This document shows, piece by piece, positions 17,167-27,211 of a stretch of DNA of 64,000 bases (its first letter is position 1; every line of letters starts with the position of its first letter). The stretch covers positions 1 to 64,000 of the forward strand of contig NZ_RXOM01000018.1 of NCBI RefSeq assembly GCF_008692195.1, given 5' to 3'. Under the pieces are notes generated by a model, which was not told where the DNA came from, did no database searches, and saw nothing but the letters and a program-made list of their open reading frames with translations. Source of the DNA: Salegentibacter sp. R32. Lineage in GTDB: Bacteria > Bacteroidota > Bacteroidia > Flavobacteriales > Flavobacteriaceae. Made by a program: the position numbers and the translations under genes.

Positions 17167-18648
17167 TTATTTTTGATCCCACCAAACTTTTACAAGTAAG
17201 TTTTCTTTTTGACTCAAGTTAGAGTTTCGGGTAACTTCATTGTCAGAGTAGAAAATACTACTTGGAATTGAATTTCCGGGTAATACAGATGTTACTGATA
17301 CTAATCTTCTTCCTAAACTATAATCAGGATTATTAGCGACTAGTTCAGGAAATTTAGTTCTAGTTGTTTCTATCCAAGCTTCTATATTGTTAACACCAGC
17401 TAGAGCAACCCATTTCTGTATAATAATTTGTTCTACCAATTCTTCAGTTGATGCAGTAGTGTCAAATTCATATGCACCTCCAGTGCCGGTTAAACTTTGC
17501 GCTTCAGTTACATCTAGGTTATGTAGAGCAAAAGATTCTTGCACCCCTTGATTGTATGCTGCTTGAGCCTGACCAGCTCCACTATATCTTGCCAAAGCTT
17601 CTGCTTGCAAAAAGTTGCTTTCAGCTATAGTCATCAGATAAACAGGAGTTAGAGGAGAAATTCTAGGTCTTGAAAAATCAGTTGCTGTTTGATTGCTGAA
17701 ATTACTAGTAATCCCATCTCCTTGGTCTATTCCTATATAATCACCATCCGTATTAGGTCTATATATTGCTTCTAATCTTGAGTCAGAATTTGATTCGAGA
17801 AATTCGTGTAGAGAATTACTCGCTACATTATTAACATCACCTAGTCCTGTAGTTGCTATTTGAACTTCATAGAAAGGGTTTCTTTTATCAATAGCATCTA
17901 CGAAAGCATCAAACTTTGCATTTTCAGTTATAAAATTACCGTTGTTGAGAAGTTCTAAAACCTCAGCACTATTATTTTGAGAAGTATATGCCATTCTCAT
18001 ATAAAGCTTTAGCTTAAGTGTGTTTGCGAATTGTACCCACCTATTCATATTTGCACCATAAATAAGGTCTTGTTCGCCTACGCTACTTTCAACAGGATTT
18101 TGTTCGTATTGAGCTACAGCACTATCAATTCTTGATATTAAATCTAAATAAATTTCTTCTCCGTTAGTGGGCATAGGAGATAGGTTGTTTTGACCTTCTA
18201 AGGCTTCTGTGTAAGGGATATCACCAAAAACATCTGTTAAGATTTGATAAGTGTATGCTTGTAAGCAAGTAGCAATTAGATAGGTTCCTGTCTCACCATT
18301 TTCTTCAGATCTATCCAAAACAAACTTCGCATCATTCAATGCGCCGGCATACAACTCAGTCCAAAGTCTATTGGCATAATCTACATTAATATTATAAGTA
18401 TCTATAGTTTCATATTGGCCGGCTCCCGGAGACTGAGTATAATATTGAGCATATATCCCCCCTAAATTAAATAACTCTCCGCCCATTACTGTCACTAATG
18501 ATCCTTCAACAGCTGATAATGCTAAACCAGAACTAATTGCAGGTGGACTATTAGGATCATCATTAATGTCTAAATCTTCATCACAAGCATACAAAACTAT
18601 CAATAAGGATAGTAATAAAAGTTTTATATTATTTTTTTTCATTTTCAT
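17167..18648 (-). CDS. SusD/RagB-like outer-membrane lipoprotein (SusD-like group 2)
   Basis: 493 residues. Lipobox VLYAC with Cys22, then an acidic DEDLDIND sequence for surface export. The helical TPR-type SusD core follows, with DPNSPPAIS near the start, WTELYAGALNDAKFVL, the family block FGDIPYTEA, and a C-terminal QKWVALAGVNNIEAW. It caps the SusC barrel and captures ligand before TonB-driven import. Six bases separate it from susC. The sequence resembles the second SusD Pfam group often found in loci not devoted to polysaccharide, so peptide or other ligands are possible. Confidence 0.93.
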   Translation of the reverse strand: MKMKKNNIKLLLLSLLIVLYACDEDLDINDDPNSPPAISSGLALSAVEGSLVTVMGGELFNLGGIYAQYYTQSPGAGQYETIDTYNINVDYANRLWTELYAGALNDAKFVLDRSEENGETGTYLIATCLQAYTYQILTDVFGDIPYTEALEGQNNLSPMPTNGEEIYLDLISRIDSAVAQYEQNPVESSVGEQDLIYGANMNRWVQFANTLKLKLYMRMAYTSQNNSAEVLELLNNGNFITENAKFDAFVDAIDKRNPFYEVQIATTGLGDVNNVASNSLHEFLESNSDSRLEAIYRPNTDGDYIGIDQGDGITSNFSNQTATDFSRPRISPLTPVYLMTIAESNFLQAEALARYSGAGQAQAAYNQGVQESFALHNLDVTEAQSLTGTGGAYEFDTTASTEELVEQIIIQKWVALAGVNNIEAWIETTRTKFPELVANNPDYSLGRRLVSVTSVLPGNSIPSSIFYSDNEVTRNSNLSQKENLLVKVWWDQK

Positions 18649-18653
18649 AATTT

Positions 18654-21600
18654 TTAAAATTTCGTTTTAATACTAAAACCAACGCTTCTCGTACTAGGAT
18701 TAGCACCAAATTCACCAAATTGACCTGATAGGCCTGTTCCGAAAGTTGATACTTCAGGATCTATAAATTGATTGTCTTCTGGTGTCCATATAAATAAATT
18801 CCTACCTATCACTGAAAAACTTAATGCATCTACAAATGTTTTATCTAAAAGTTTTGAGGGTAAGCTATAGGAAAGTACAACCTCTCTTAATTTAACAAAA
18901 GATTTATCGATTACTTCACCTCTATTTAGAGCTTCTGCTCTGTAATAGTCATCTTGATGAGATTTGTCTACAGGAGTTGTGTTTTCAACATAGGTTATGG
19001 AACCATCGTCATTGAGAACTTGCTGTACAGAATTAGGGACTACAAAAGGTCTTCTGTCATTATACATGGTAACAGTAGAGTTTCCTGTAAATCTCATGAT
19101 GCTAGCAGTTCTACTAAACATCAATCCTCCCTGTCTTGAATCTAAAGTGAAATCTAATGATAAATTTTTGTAACTGAAATTATTAGAAAAACCAAGGGTA
19201 TAATCATATTGGGTGTCACCATAAACTTCTTTTTCAGAAGCTGCAATAGGTACCCCGTTAGTATCTACAATAATTTGACCACTATCAGTTCGTGCGGGAA
19301 CAGATCCTTCAATAAGCCCAATAGTTTGTCCTTCTCTTGCTAGAAGTGAAGTAGTACTTAAGCCTGCTAACGATACTTGATCTATTCTGTCATCCAGTTC
19401 TTCTAACTCAGAATTATTCGTGGCGAAATTAACAGAAGCTTTCCAAGTAAAGTCACTCGTCTTGATTGGAGTTATAGTTACTAAAGCTTCTATACCCGTA
19501 TTAGAAATTGTTCCAACATTTGCTTGTTGGCTTGTATAGCCTGTAGAGGGCGCGAATGGAAGGGCTAAAATTTGGTTTTCTACTTTTGAATCATAATAGG
19601 TGAAATCAATTCCTAATCTGTTAGAGAAAAATTCTAATTCAGCACCAATTTCAAATTCCTTTCTTGTTTCTGGTTTTAAATCAGGGTTTGCAGCTCTATT
19701 GCCTACTTCATATGCGTTCACACCTCCTAATGGGAAGTTTAGGTCTGCAAAACCCTGGTTGTCTGAAGAACCAGGTACCAATACTGAATTTACAAGATAT
19801 GGATCTGTGTCCACCCCTGTAGAACCATAACCTGCCCGTAATTTACCATAATTCATGAAACTTGTGAGACCATCAAAGGTTCTTGTAAATACCCAACTTG
19901 TATTTACACCTCCATATAAACTTGAATTATTGCCAAGTGGTAATGTAGAATACCAATCATTTCTAATGTTTCCTGTTAAAAACAGTTGATTTTTTAGGTC
20001 AATAGTAGTTGTGTTGAAAATACCGTAAAGTTTACGAGTAGATCTCAATGATGAGGCTTGGGGTTGTTGACCAGAATTACTTAAACTATAAAATCCAGGA
20101 ATATTTTGACTGCCGACTTCTGCAGAAAGAGAATTGCTCTCTCTTATATTGATATTAAAACCCGAGGTGGAAACCACGCCAAAACTTTCATTGATATCTA
20201 AATTAAGATCATATAGTATATCGTGATTTAATTGTTTGTAAGTTAATTGGTTTTCGAAGTAAGAACCTGGGAATTCTGTAGAAGTTCCGTCATTAGGTGA
20301 GCCTGGATCGGCATCAACAATAGCTTCCCATTTTCTTAGTTGTGAACTATAGGTATCTAACCCAAAACGATAAGTTAGATTAGACCAACTGTTGATATCC
20401 ATATTAAGTGTAAATGATCCATATACTCTTTCTTTATTATATTTAGATCCATTTTCGTTTAGGGTAAAATATGGATTAGTTACTCCATAAGGAGTAAAGT
20501 AATTGGATACATTATTAAAAGGATCGTTATAATCTTCAAATCCGGAAATATTAATATCAGTTGGAGTTTGTAAAATATTATTGTAAACTGTCAATCCTTG
20601 CCCCGCCGCAACACTAGATCCTGAAGTATTTACATAGTTTAAATTTCCTGAAAATTTAAGGAAACCTATGTTAGAGTCTGCTGATAATGATAAATTGTTT
20701 CTTTCAAATGAATCTGCATCAGTAGGATATATACCGTCTTGCGCTAAATTTGAATAAGACATTCTTGCAGTTGATTTTTCATTACCTCCAGAAACGGCTA
20801 CGCTATTTAAATAAGAAGTTCCTGTTGTGAAAAAGTTTCTCATTTGATCTTCTTGATAAGAAAATGGTTTTAGTTTTTGAGAATTGTTTACTACATTACC
20901 CCATACTCTAGTTTGACCATCGAATCTTGGGCCCCAAGAACCGTTTTCTCCTAGGAAATGAGCGCCATCCCATCCTTGACCGAATGTTTCTTGACGGTTA
21001 GGGGTTCTGTTCACTCTAGAAAAGAAGGTGGTGGTAGATAAGTCTACCGTCAATTTACCTGCTTTACCTTTTTTAGTAGTAATTACTACGACTCCATTGG
21101 CTCCTCTATTACCATATAGTGCGGTAGCAGAAGCCCCTTTTAGAACAGTGATATTTTCAATATCTTCAGGGTTAACGTCTTGTGACCCTCGACCAAAGTC
21201 ATATCCTCCGTTCAAATCATCATCAAAAGCACTTTGGTTATTCATGGGAACTCCATCAATAACATATAAAGGTTGGTTGCTCCCAGATAAAGTACTAATC
21301 CCTCTTATGATTACTCCAGAGGACGCACCGGGATCTGTTGATGCACTCGAAATAGTAACCCCTGCTACTTTACCTTTAAGGGAGTTGGCAATGTCAGATT
21401 GAGCTCCTTTTACAATATCTTCTGCCTGAATCGTGGTTGTAGCAGCACCTACCGAAGATTTTTCTCTTTCAATACCTGCGGCGGTAACAATCACTTCTTC
21501 TAGTTGGTTCCCAGCTTCTAGCCTAACATTATAGCTGGACTGTTCTCCAATAGTAATTTCTTGGGTTTCAAACCCCACATAACTATATTCAAGTACATCC

Positions 21601-21803
21601 CCATTAGATACTTCAATAGAGTAATTACCGTCAAAATCGGTTTGAGTACCTGAAGATGTTCCTTGTACAATGATGTTCACCCCGGGTAGAGGGAGCCCAT
21701 CTCCATCTGTTACCGTGCCGGTGACAGATTTTTCTTGTGCAAAAGCAATTTGCACGACAAACGCTAGTAGTAGCGTTAAAATTCCACTAAACTTTGTTCT
21801 CAT
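18654..21803 (-). CDS. SusC/RagA-type TonB-linked outer-membrane receptor
   Basis: 1049 residues. A signal peptide (1-22, ending FAFAQ-like) is followed by a carboxypeptidase-regulatory-like domain (about 25-105, SVTGTVTDGDGLPLPGVNI), a plug domain (about 115-235, ending with the GNRGANGVVVITTKKG signature), and a long 22-strand barrel ending in aromatic-lysine-phenylalanine (IKTKF). It should import the ligand caught by the SusD partner, powered by TonB-ExbBD. It leads the four-gene operon and no ECF sigma or hybrid sensor lies beside it, so its regulator is elsewhere. No glycoside hydrolase, lyase or peptidase is linked. Confidence 0.95.
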   Translation of the reverse strand: MRTKFSGILTLLLAFVVQIAFAQEKSVTGTVTDGDGLPLPGVNIIVQGTSSGTQTDFDGNYSIEVSNGDVLEYSYVGFETQEITIGEQSSYNVRLEAGNQLEEVIVTAAGIEREKSSVGAATTTIQAEDIVKGAQSDIANSLKGKVAGVTISSASTDPGASSGVIIRGISTLSGSNQPLYVIDGVPMNNQSAFDDDLNGGYDFGRGSQDVNPEDIENITVLKGASATALYGNRGANGVVVITTKKGKAGKLTVDLSTTTFFSRVNRTPNRQETFGQGWDGAHFLGENGSWGPRFDGQTRVWGNVVNNSQKLKPFSYQEDQMRNFFTTGTSYLNSVAVSGGNEKSTARMSYSNLAQDGIYPTDADSFERNNLSLSADSNIGFLKFSGNLNYVNTSGSSVAAGQGLTVYNNILQTPTDINISGFEDYNDPFNNVSNYFTPYGVTNPYFTLNENGSKYNKERVYGSFTLNMDINSWSNLTYRFGLDTYSSQLRKWEAIVDADPGSPNDGTSTEFPGSYFENQLTYKQLNHDILYDLNLDINESFGVVSTSGFNINIRESNSLSAEVGSQNIPGFYSLSNSGQQPQASSLRSTRKLYGIFNTTTIDLKNQLFLTGNIRNDWYSTLPLGNNSSLYGGVNTSWVFTRTFDGLTSFMNYGKLRAGYGSTGVDTDPYLVNSVLVPGSSDNQGFADLNFPLGGVNAYEVGNRAANPDLKPETRKEFEIGAELEFFSNRLGIDFTYYDSKVENQILALPFAPSTGYTSQQANVGTISNTGIEALVTITPIKTSDFTWKASVNFATNNSELEELDDRIDQVSLAGLSTTSLLAREGQTIGLIEGSVPARTDSGQIIVDTNGVPIAASEKEVYGDTQYDYTLGFSNNFSYKNLSLDFTLDSRQGGLMFSRTASIMRFTGNSTVTMYNDRRPFVVPNSVQQVLNDDGSITYVENTTPVDKSHQDDYYRAEALNRGEVIDKSFVKLREVVLSYSLPSKLLDKTFVDALSFSVIGRNLFIWTPEDNQFIDPEVSTFGTGLSGQFGEFGANPSTRSVGFSIKTKF

Positions 21804-21894
21804 TTTATAATTTATTTGAATTAGCCAATACCAAAAGTGAATAATAATAGTGTAAATACCAACTTTTTTTTAAAAAAAATATAATTTTGGTTAA

Positions 21895-23604
21895 TTAAAA
21901 TTTAGTTAACAGTTTTAGATGAACGGTAGTGTTTTTCAGTTCAAAGTTTTGATTTTCAGTTTTTCCGTTGGCAAATACCAATTTAAATAGACCGCTTTTG
22001 GTATTTAATCCAAGTCCGAAACCAAAGCTTATTAAATTATTATTTTGGTTCAGATTTTGATTTTTTAGCTTGCCAAAATCTAAAATACTATGTGCATATA
22101 GGCTTTGGTCTACAATATATCTGTATTCTGTATTGAAGAAGCTGTAAAGGTTTCCGATTAGGCTGTTTTCTTGAAATCCCCTTAATGTATTTATTCCGCC
22201 GGTTCTAAAAAGTTCATTGGTCAAGTAATTTTCAGAATTTAAATAACCTGTATGATTTCCTATATAAATGAAATTTCTGTTATTAAGCCTAAAATTGTGG
22301 AATCCGGAAAATGTAATCCGTTGTTGGTTAATTGTCTCGTTATTACTTTCTCTCTTGCCGATTTCTCCATTTAATGATATGTACGAGATTTTCTTGAAGA
22401 TGGTTTTAGGGTTTGTGTTTGCATAAATGATTCTTCCGGTGAAGTAATTGGAACTATAATCGCTATAATTTTCTAGGCTGGTTTGGTTTTCTTCCAGTAG
22501 ATAGTTCGAGTTTTCAGTTTTGTAGCCTGTGGAAAATTTTAGTTGCGGGGTGGCGGTATAGGTGCCTTTGATTTCTTGAGTGTTATTGGAGAAAGTGGAA
22601 TCTTGTCTTGTTAAATTTAAAGACGCCTCCACGCTAATAGGTGTGTTGAATAAATAAGGCAGAATCACTTCAGCATTAAAATATGAATATTCTTCTCCGT
22701 TGTTTTTGTATTCGATGTGCAGTTCCTCTCCGTAATTAAGATTATTAATGAGTTGAAGGTTAACATGTCCGTTTAATTGTAAGTTGTTGCTTTCTTCACT
22801 GTTTGAAAAGCCTAAAAAACCGTCAAATGAATTGCTGCTTTGTTTTTCTAGGTATAAAAATACGGTGGTAGAGTCGTTGGTGAATAAAACTTCCGGTTTT
22901 CTAATCTGATTAGCAAAACTTAAATTTTCGAGAGCTTTTGTTTTTTTGTTAATGTCTGCTTTATTGAATTGCTTTCTGGTTTTTAGTCGTAGATAATTTT
23001 TAAGGAAGCTTCTGGGGAATTTTTCATAACCTTTAATGTTGATTTTGTCTAAGGTTCTTTTTTTGGAGGAGGAAATAACCAATTCGGCAGTTAATTTTTC
23101 CTTTTCTTTTTTAATGTTAGTTAAATGAATGCTGGTGAAAGGTCTTCCCTTATTCGATATTTCTTCATTCAAACTCAATAAATATCTCTCAATATTTTCA
23201 GTTAAAACCGTAATGGAATCTTGAAGTTGAATTTCTTTCAATTTTAATTCTCCGTTAATCGAATCTGAATTTCGTAAAAAAAGAGTGGTTTCCTTAAAAA
23301 ATCGGCCCAGTTCAACTTGTCCTATATATATAGGTGTTTTTTTTTCTTTTTCAATATTAATTTTTCTTGCATCGATATATCCTTTTTTTTGAACAAGGTG
23401 AATGACGGAATCTAATTCTGTCGATAAGTTTTTGAAGTTGGAGTGTTGGTCTTTGTAGTCAGTTTCATCAATGAGCTTTTGTTTTAAACTGTCTTTGGTA
23501 GTGATCCTTAATTCAAGGTTTTGACAGAAAATGTTACTGGAGCAATTCAGTAATATAAAAAGGAGTATGTAGGATGTTTTGTTGATAAATGAATGTTTTA
23601 GAAT
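21895..23604 (-). CDS. BamA/TamA-like outer-membrane protein, non-standard start codon
   Basis: The frame is open on minus from 23634 to the stop at 21895. The longest version with ATG, GTG or TTG starts only at a TTG (23241) in mid-protein. Upstream residues are clearly coding: a basic n-region, a hydrophobic segment YILLFILLN, a cleavage-like FCQN, then LELRITTKDSL and a GYID block that match the N-terminus I know from flavobacterial BamA-like proteins. With an ATT codon at 23604 as start, the protein has about 569 residues. POTRA-like repeats cover about 100-230 and the beta-barrel follows, ending in LLTKF. It probably inserts or exports outer-membrane proteins. Either initiation is unusual or an ATG was lost. 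Confidence 0.75.
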   Translation of the reverse strand: MLKHSFINKTSYILLFILLNCSSNIFCQNLELRITTKDSLKQKLIDETDYKDQHSNFKNLSTELDSVIHLVQKKGYIDARKINIEKEKKTPIYIGQVELGRFFKETTLFLRNSDSINGELKLKEIQLQDSITVLTENIERYLLSLNEEISNKGRPFTSIHLTNIKKEKEKLTAELVISSSKKRTLDKINIKGYEKFPRSFLKNYLRLKTRKQFNKADINKKTKALENLSFANQIRKPEVLFTNDSTTVFLYLEKQSSNSFDGFLGFSNSEESNNLQLNGHVNLQLINNLNYGEELHIEYKNNGEEYSYFNAEVILPYLFNTPISVEASLNLTRQDSTFSNNTQEIKGTYTATPQLKFSTGYKTENSNYLLEENQTSLENYSDYSSNYFTGRIIYANTNPKTIFKKISYISLNGEIGKRESNNETINQQRITFSGFHNFRLNNRNFIYIGNHTGYLNSENYLTNELFRTGGINTLRGFQENSLIGNLYSFFNTEYRYIVDQSLYAHSILDFGKLKNQNLNQNNNLISFGFGLGLNTKSGLFKLVFANGKTENQNFELKNTTVHLKLLTKF

Positions 23605-23679
23605 ACTAACGATAAAATCCCTAATTCTTATACCTTAGGTTAATAAAAATTAATCTGTTTGAAAATTAATGAATTATAG

Positions 23680-23710
23680 TTTGAATAGTTGAAATATATT
23701 TCTACATTTG
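23680..23710 (+). promoter_or_regulatory. strong promoter of the str / ribosomal-protein operon
   Basis: TTTG at 23680-23683, exactly 19 bases, then TACATTTG at 23703-23710, a full match to the Bacteroidota housekeeping promoter. The rpsL start is 55 bases beyond. A CCCTA/TAGGG hairpin (about 23715-23728) lies in the leader. Confidence 0.75.
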
Positions 23711-23765
23711 CAAACCCTAAAAATAGGGATAAATAATTTTAATTAATTAGTTGTAAGTAGAATTT

Positions 23766-24140
23766 ATGCCAACAATTTCACAATTAGTACGAAAAGGAAG
23801 GGCCAAAATAACTAAGAAGAGTAAATCGGCTGCTTTAGATTCGTGTCCTCAAAGAAGAGGGGTTTGTACGCGTGTGTATACCACTACACCTAAGAAACCT
23901 AACTCTGCTATGCGTAAAGTAGCAAGGGTAAGGTTGACCAATGGTAAAGAGGTGAACGCATACATCCCTGGTGAAGGTCACAATTTACAAGAGCACTCGA
24001 TAGTATTAGTTAGAGGCGGAAGGGTTAAAGATTTGCCTGGTGTTAGATATCACATTGTGAGGGGTGCCTTAGATACCGCTGGTGTTGAAGGTAGAACTCA
24101 AAGAAGATCTAAGTACGGAGCAAAACGCCCTAAAAAGTAA
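23766..24140 (+). CDS. rpsL: 30S ribosomal protein S12
   Basis: 124 residues. It lines the decoding centre and guards accuracy. The [11 protein letters not shown] block (41-51) holds Lys43 and the RVKDLPG loop holds Lys88; these are the wild-type residues whose change gives streptomycin resistance, so a streptomycin-sensitive ribosome is expected on this point. First gene of the str operon, behind a consensus promoter. Confidence 0.99.
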   Translation: MPTISQLVRKGRAKITKKSKSAALDSCPQRRGVCTRVYTTTPKKPNSAMRKVARVRLTNGKEVNAYIPGEGHNLQEHSIVLVRGGRVKDLPGVRYHIVRGALDTAGVEGRTQRRSKYGAKRPKK

Positions 24141-24164
24141 TTCAAAAACTTTTAAAAAGAAGAA

Positions 24165-24641
24165 ATGAGAAAAAGACAGGCTAAAAAAAGACCTCTTTTA
24201 CCGGATCCAAAATTTAACGACCAGTTGGTAACTAGGTTTGTTAACATGATGATGTGGGATGGTAAAAAATCAGTAGCGTTCAAGATTTTTTATGATGCTA
24301 TCGATATTGTAGAGGAAAAAAAGCAAGACGAAGAAAAAACTGCTTTAGAGGTTTGGAAAGATGCTTTATCTAACGTAATGCCGCACGTAGAAGTGAGAAG
24401 TAGAAGAGTGGGTGGTGCGACTTTCCAGATTCCGATGCAGATTAGACCAGATAGAAAAGTTTCAACAGCTATGAAATGGTTGATTTCTTTTGCTAGAAAA
24501 AGAAATGAAAAATCAATGGCTGCGAAGTTGGCTGCTGAAGTTTTAGCGGCGGCTAAAGAGGAAGGTGCTGCTGTTAAGAAGAGAGTAGATACTCACAGAA
24601 TGGCAGAAGCAAACAAAGCATTCTCACATTTTAGATTCTAA
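24165..24641 (+). CDS. rpsG: 30S ribosomal protein S7
   Basis: 158 residues. Primary binder of the 16S 3' domain, near the E site. The helical core includes [21 protein letters not shown] and the beta-hairpin region [14 protein letters not shown], which contacts the mRNA exit path. 24 bases after rpsL and 5 before fusA, consistent with a single str transcript. Confidence 0.99.
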   Translation: MRKRQAKKRPLLPDPKFNDQLVTRFVNMMMWDGKKSVAFKIFYDAIDIVEEKKQDEEKTALEVWKDALSNVMPHVEVRSRRVGGATFQIPMQIRPDRKVSTAMKWLISFARKRNEKSMAAKLAAEVLAAAKEEGAAVKKRVDTHRMAEANKAFSHFRF

Positions 24642-24646
24642 ATATA

Positions 24647-26758
24647 ATGGCACAAAGAGATTTAAAATTTACAAGAAATATAGGTATTGCGGCTCATATT
24701 GATGCTGGTAAAACAACAACAACAGAGCGTATACTTTATTATACAGGTATTAGTCACAAAATAGGAGAGGTGCATGAGGGTGCTGCTACTATGGACTGGA
24801 TGGAGCAAGAGCAGGAAAGGGGTATTACAATTACTTCTGCTGCAACTCACTGTACTTGGCCTTACAGAGATCAAGAGTACATTGTGAATATTATTGATAC
24901 TCCTGGTCACGTTGACTTTACAGTAGAGGTTGAGCGTTCACTTCGTGTATTGGACGGTGTTGTTGCATTGTTTAGTGCGGTAGACGGTGTAGAGCCTCAG
25001 TCAGAAACAGTTTGGAGACAGGCTGATAAGTATAAAGTGCCTCGTTTAGGGTTTGTGAATAAAATGGACCGTCAAGGTGCAGATTTTTTTAATGTGTGTA
25101 AGCAGGTTAGAGAGATGTTAGGAGGGAACCCTGTTCCTTTGCAAGTTCCAATCGGAGATGAGATTGACTTTAAAGGAGTGGTGGACTTGATTTCTAAAAA
25201 AGCGATCATCTGGAATGATGAGGATCACGGGATGACTTACGAAGAAGTTGAGATTCCTGCTGAACTTCAAGAAGATGTAGATATGTACAGAGCTCAATTA
25301 GTAGAGGCTGTTGCTGAATATGATGAAGCTTTAATGGAGAAATTCTTCGAAGATGAAAACTCTATTACTGAAGATGAAATTATCGCTGCGTTAAGAGCTG
25401 CAACTATAGATATGTCTATCATACCTATGATGTGTGGTTCTGCGTTTAAAAATAAAGGTGTTCAAGCAATGTTAGATGCTGTAATGCGTTACTTGCCTTC
25501 TCCTGTAGATGTTGATGCAATTGTAGGAACGAATCCTGAAACTGGTGAAGAGGAATCTCGTAAGCCAAATGTAGATTCTCCTTTCTCTGCGTTAGCATTT
25601 AAAATTGCTACCGATCCTTTCGTGGGGCGTTTAGCTTTCTTTAGAACTTATTCAGGTACTTTAGAGGCAGGTTCGTATGTTCTTAATAACCGTTCAGGTA
25701 AAAAAGAGCGTATCTCAAGAATGTATCAAATGCACTCTAATAAGCAAGAGCCAATTGAAAAGATTGAAGCTGGTGATATTGGGGCTGCTGTAGGTTTTAA
25801 AGATATTAAGACCGGAGATACTTTAACAGATATGAACAATCCTATCGTGTTAGAATCTATGACATTCCCTGAGCCTGTAATTGGTATCGCTGTAGAGCCA
25901 AAAACAAAGGCAGATGTTGATAAGATGGGGATGGCGTTAGCAAAGTTAGCTGAAGAAGACCCAACTTTCCAAGTGAAAACAGATGAGGTTTCAGGTCAAA
26001 CTGTAATTTCAGGAATGGGAGAACTTCATATTGAAATTCTTGTAGATCGTTTAAAAAGAGAATTTAAAGTAGAGGTGAACGAAGGTGAGCCTCAGGTAGA
26101 ATATAAAGAAGCGGTTACTAAAACAGCGCAACAGAGAGAGGTTTATAAAAAGCAATCTGGTGGTCGTGGTAAGTTCGCAGATATTATTTTCGAAATGGGT
26201 CCTGTAGATGAGGATTTCGAAGGTAAAGGTCTTCAGTTCGTAGATGAAATCAAAGGAGGTAGAGTTCCTAAAGAATTTATTCCTTCGGTACAGAAAGGTT
26301 TCCAAGAAGCGATGAAGAACGGTCCTTTGGCTGGATTCGTAGTAGATACTTTAAAAGTAACCCTTAAAGATGGATCTTTCCACCCGGTAGATTCAGATCA
26401 GTTATCTTTCGAATTGGCTGCAAAAATGGGATTTAAAGCTGCTGCAAAAGCTGCTGGAGCTGTGGTTCTTGAGCCAATTATGAAAATTGAAATTGTTACT
26501 CCTGAAGAAAATATGGGTGATATCGTAGGAGACTTAAACAGAAGAAGAGGTCAAGTAAACAGTATGTCAGACAGATCTGGTGCTAAGATTATAAAAGCTG
26601 AAGTACCATTAGCAGAAATGTTTGGTTATGTAACTACCTTGAGAACCTTATCTTCCGGTAGAGCAACTTCTACTATGGAATTTTCTCATTATGCTCAAAC
26701 TCCTTCTAATATTTCAGAGGAAGTGATTAAAGCGGCAAAAGGAGCAGCTAACGAATAA
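24647..26758 (+). CDS. fusA: elongation factor G
   Basis: 703 residues. GTPase that drives translocation of tRNA and mRNA. G1 AHIDAGKTT is at 16-24, with a complete G2 ([10 protein letters not shown]), G3 (DTPGHVDF) and G4 (NKMD). Domains II-V follow, with the domain IV loop near [14 protein letters not shown]. Length and motifs are those of the canonical factor. Third gene of the str operon; no tufA follows, and rpsJ comes directly after. Confidence 0.99.
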   Translation: MAQRDLKFTRNIGIAAHIDAGKTTTTERILYYTGISHKIGEVHEGAATMDWMEQEQERGITITSAATHCTWPYRDQEYIVNIIDTPGHVDFTVEVERSLRVLDGVVALFSAVDGVEPQSETVWRQADKYKVPRLGFVNKMDRQGADFFNVCKQVREMLGGNPVPLQVPIGDEIDFKGVVDLISKKAIIWNDEDHGMTYEEVEIPAELQEDVDMYRAQLVEAVAEYDEALMEKFFEDENSITEDEIIAALRAATIDMSIIPMMCGSAFKNKGVQAMLDAVMRYLPSPVDVDAIVGTNPETGEEESRKPNVDSPFSALAFKIATDPFVGRLAFFRTYSGTLEAGSYVLNNRSGKKERISRMYQMHSNKQEPIEKIEAGDIGAAVGFKDIKTGDTLTDMNNPIVLESMTFPEPVIGIAVEPKTKADVDKMGMALAKLAEEDPTFQVKTDEVSGQTVISGMGELHIEILVDRLKREFKVEVNEGEPQVEYKEAVTKTAQQREVYKKQSGGRGKFADIIFEMGPVDEDFEGKGLQFVDEIKGGRVPKEFIPSVQKGFQEAMKNGPLAGFVVDTLKVTLKDGSFHPVDSDQLSFELAAKMGFKAAAKAAGAVVLEPIMKIEIVTPEENMGDIVGDLNRRRGQVNSMSDRSGAKIIKAEVPLAEMFGYVTTLRTLSSGRATSTMEFSHYAQTPSNISEEVIKAAKGAANE

Positions 26759-26768
26759 AATTAGGAAA

Positions 26769-27074
26769 ATGAGTCAAAAAATTAGAATAAAATTAAAGTC
26801 TTACGATCATAATTTAGTAGATAAATCTGCTGAAAAGATTGTGAAAACTGTAAAGACAACCGGAGCGGTGGTAACTGGTCCAATTCCATTACCAACTCAT
26901 AAAAAAGTCTTTACCGTATTACGTTCTCCACACGTAAACAAGAAATCTAGAGAGCAATTTCAATTAAGTTCTTATAAAAGATTACTTGATATTTACAGTT
27001 CTTCATCTAAAACAATCGATGCTTTGATGAAGTTAGAATTACCAAGTGGAGTAGAAGTAGAGATTAAAGTCTGA
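26769..27074 (+). CDS. rpsJ: 30S ribosomal protein S10
   Basis: 101 residues. Head protein of the 30S subunit and, as NusE, a partner of NusB in antitermination. The signature is [25 protein letters not shown]. It is attached to the str genes (10 bases after fusA) and separated from rplC by 137 bases containing an attenuator, so here S10 is transcribed ahead of the regulated S10-type block instead of inside it. Confidence 0.99.
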   Translation: MSQKIRIKLKSYDHNLVDKSAEKIVKTVKTTGAVVTGPIPLPTHKKVFTVLRSPHVNKKSREQFQLSSYKRLLDIYSSSSKTIDALMKLELPSGVEVEIKV

Positions 27075-27080
27075 TAGTCG

Positions 27081-27185
27081 TTCTGGGTTTTATCTCAGAA
27101 AACATGTCCCAAGCTGCGTGCGAGGGAAAAACGGAGAGAATATATTCAGGGCAAGAATGTATTTTCTTGCCCTGAAATTTTTTTA
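27081..27185 (+). promoter_or_regulatory. candidate r-protein leader with intrinsic terminator before rplC
   Basis: The gap between rpsJ and rplC folds. A small TTCTG/CAGAA hairpin (from about 27081) and a TCCC/GGGA hairpin enclosing GC-rich bases (about 27107-27126) are followed by a perfect 12-bp stem, TTCAGGGCAAGA (27145-27156) with TCTTGCCCTGAA (27165-27176), and seven T. This is a textbook terminator inside an essential operon, so it should act as an attenuator, most simply under control of L3 or L4. The regulatory protein is inferred. Confidence 0.65.
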
Positions 27186-27211
27186 AATAAATTTTTAATT
27201 AATTAATAATT

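Noticed and set aside
21895..23241. TTG-started short version of the BamA-like gene
   Set aside because: Would lack the signal peptide and N-terminal region that are clearly coding upstream in the same frame.
23605..23765. possible tRNA or rRNA gene before the str operon
   Set aside because: No cloverleaf or rRNA sequence; the space is accounted for by the promoter and leader. No tRNA, rRNA or CRISPR repeat pattern was seen anywhere in the window.
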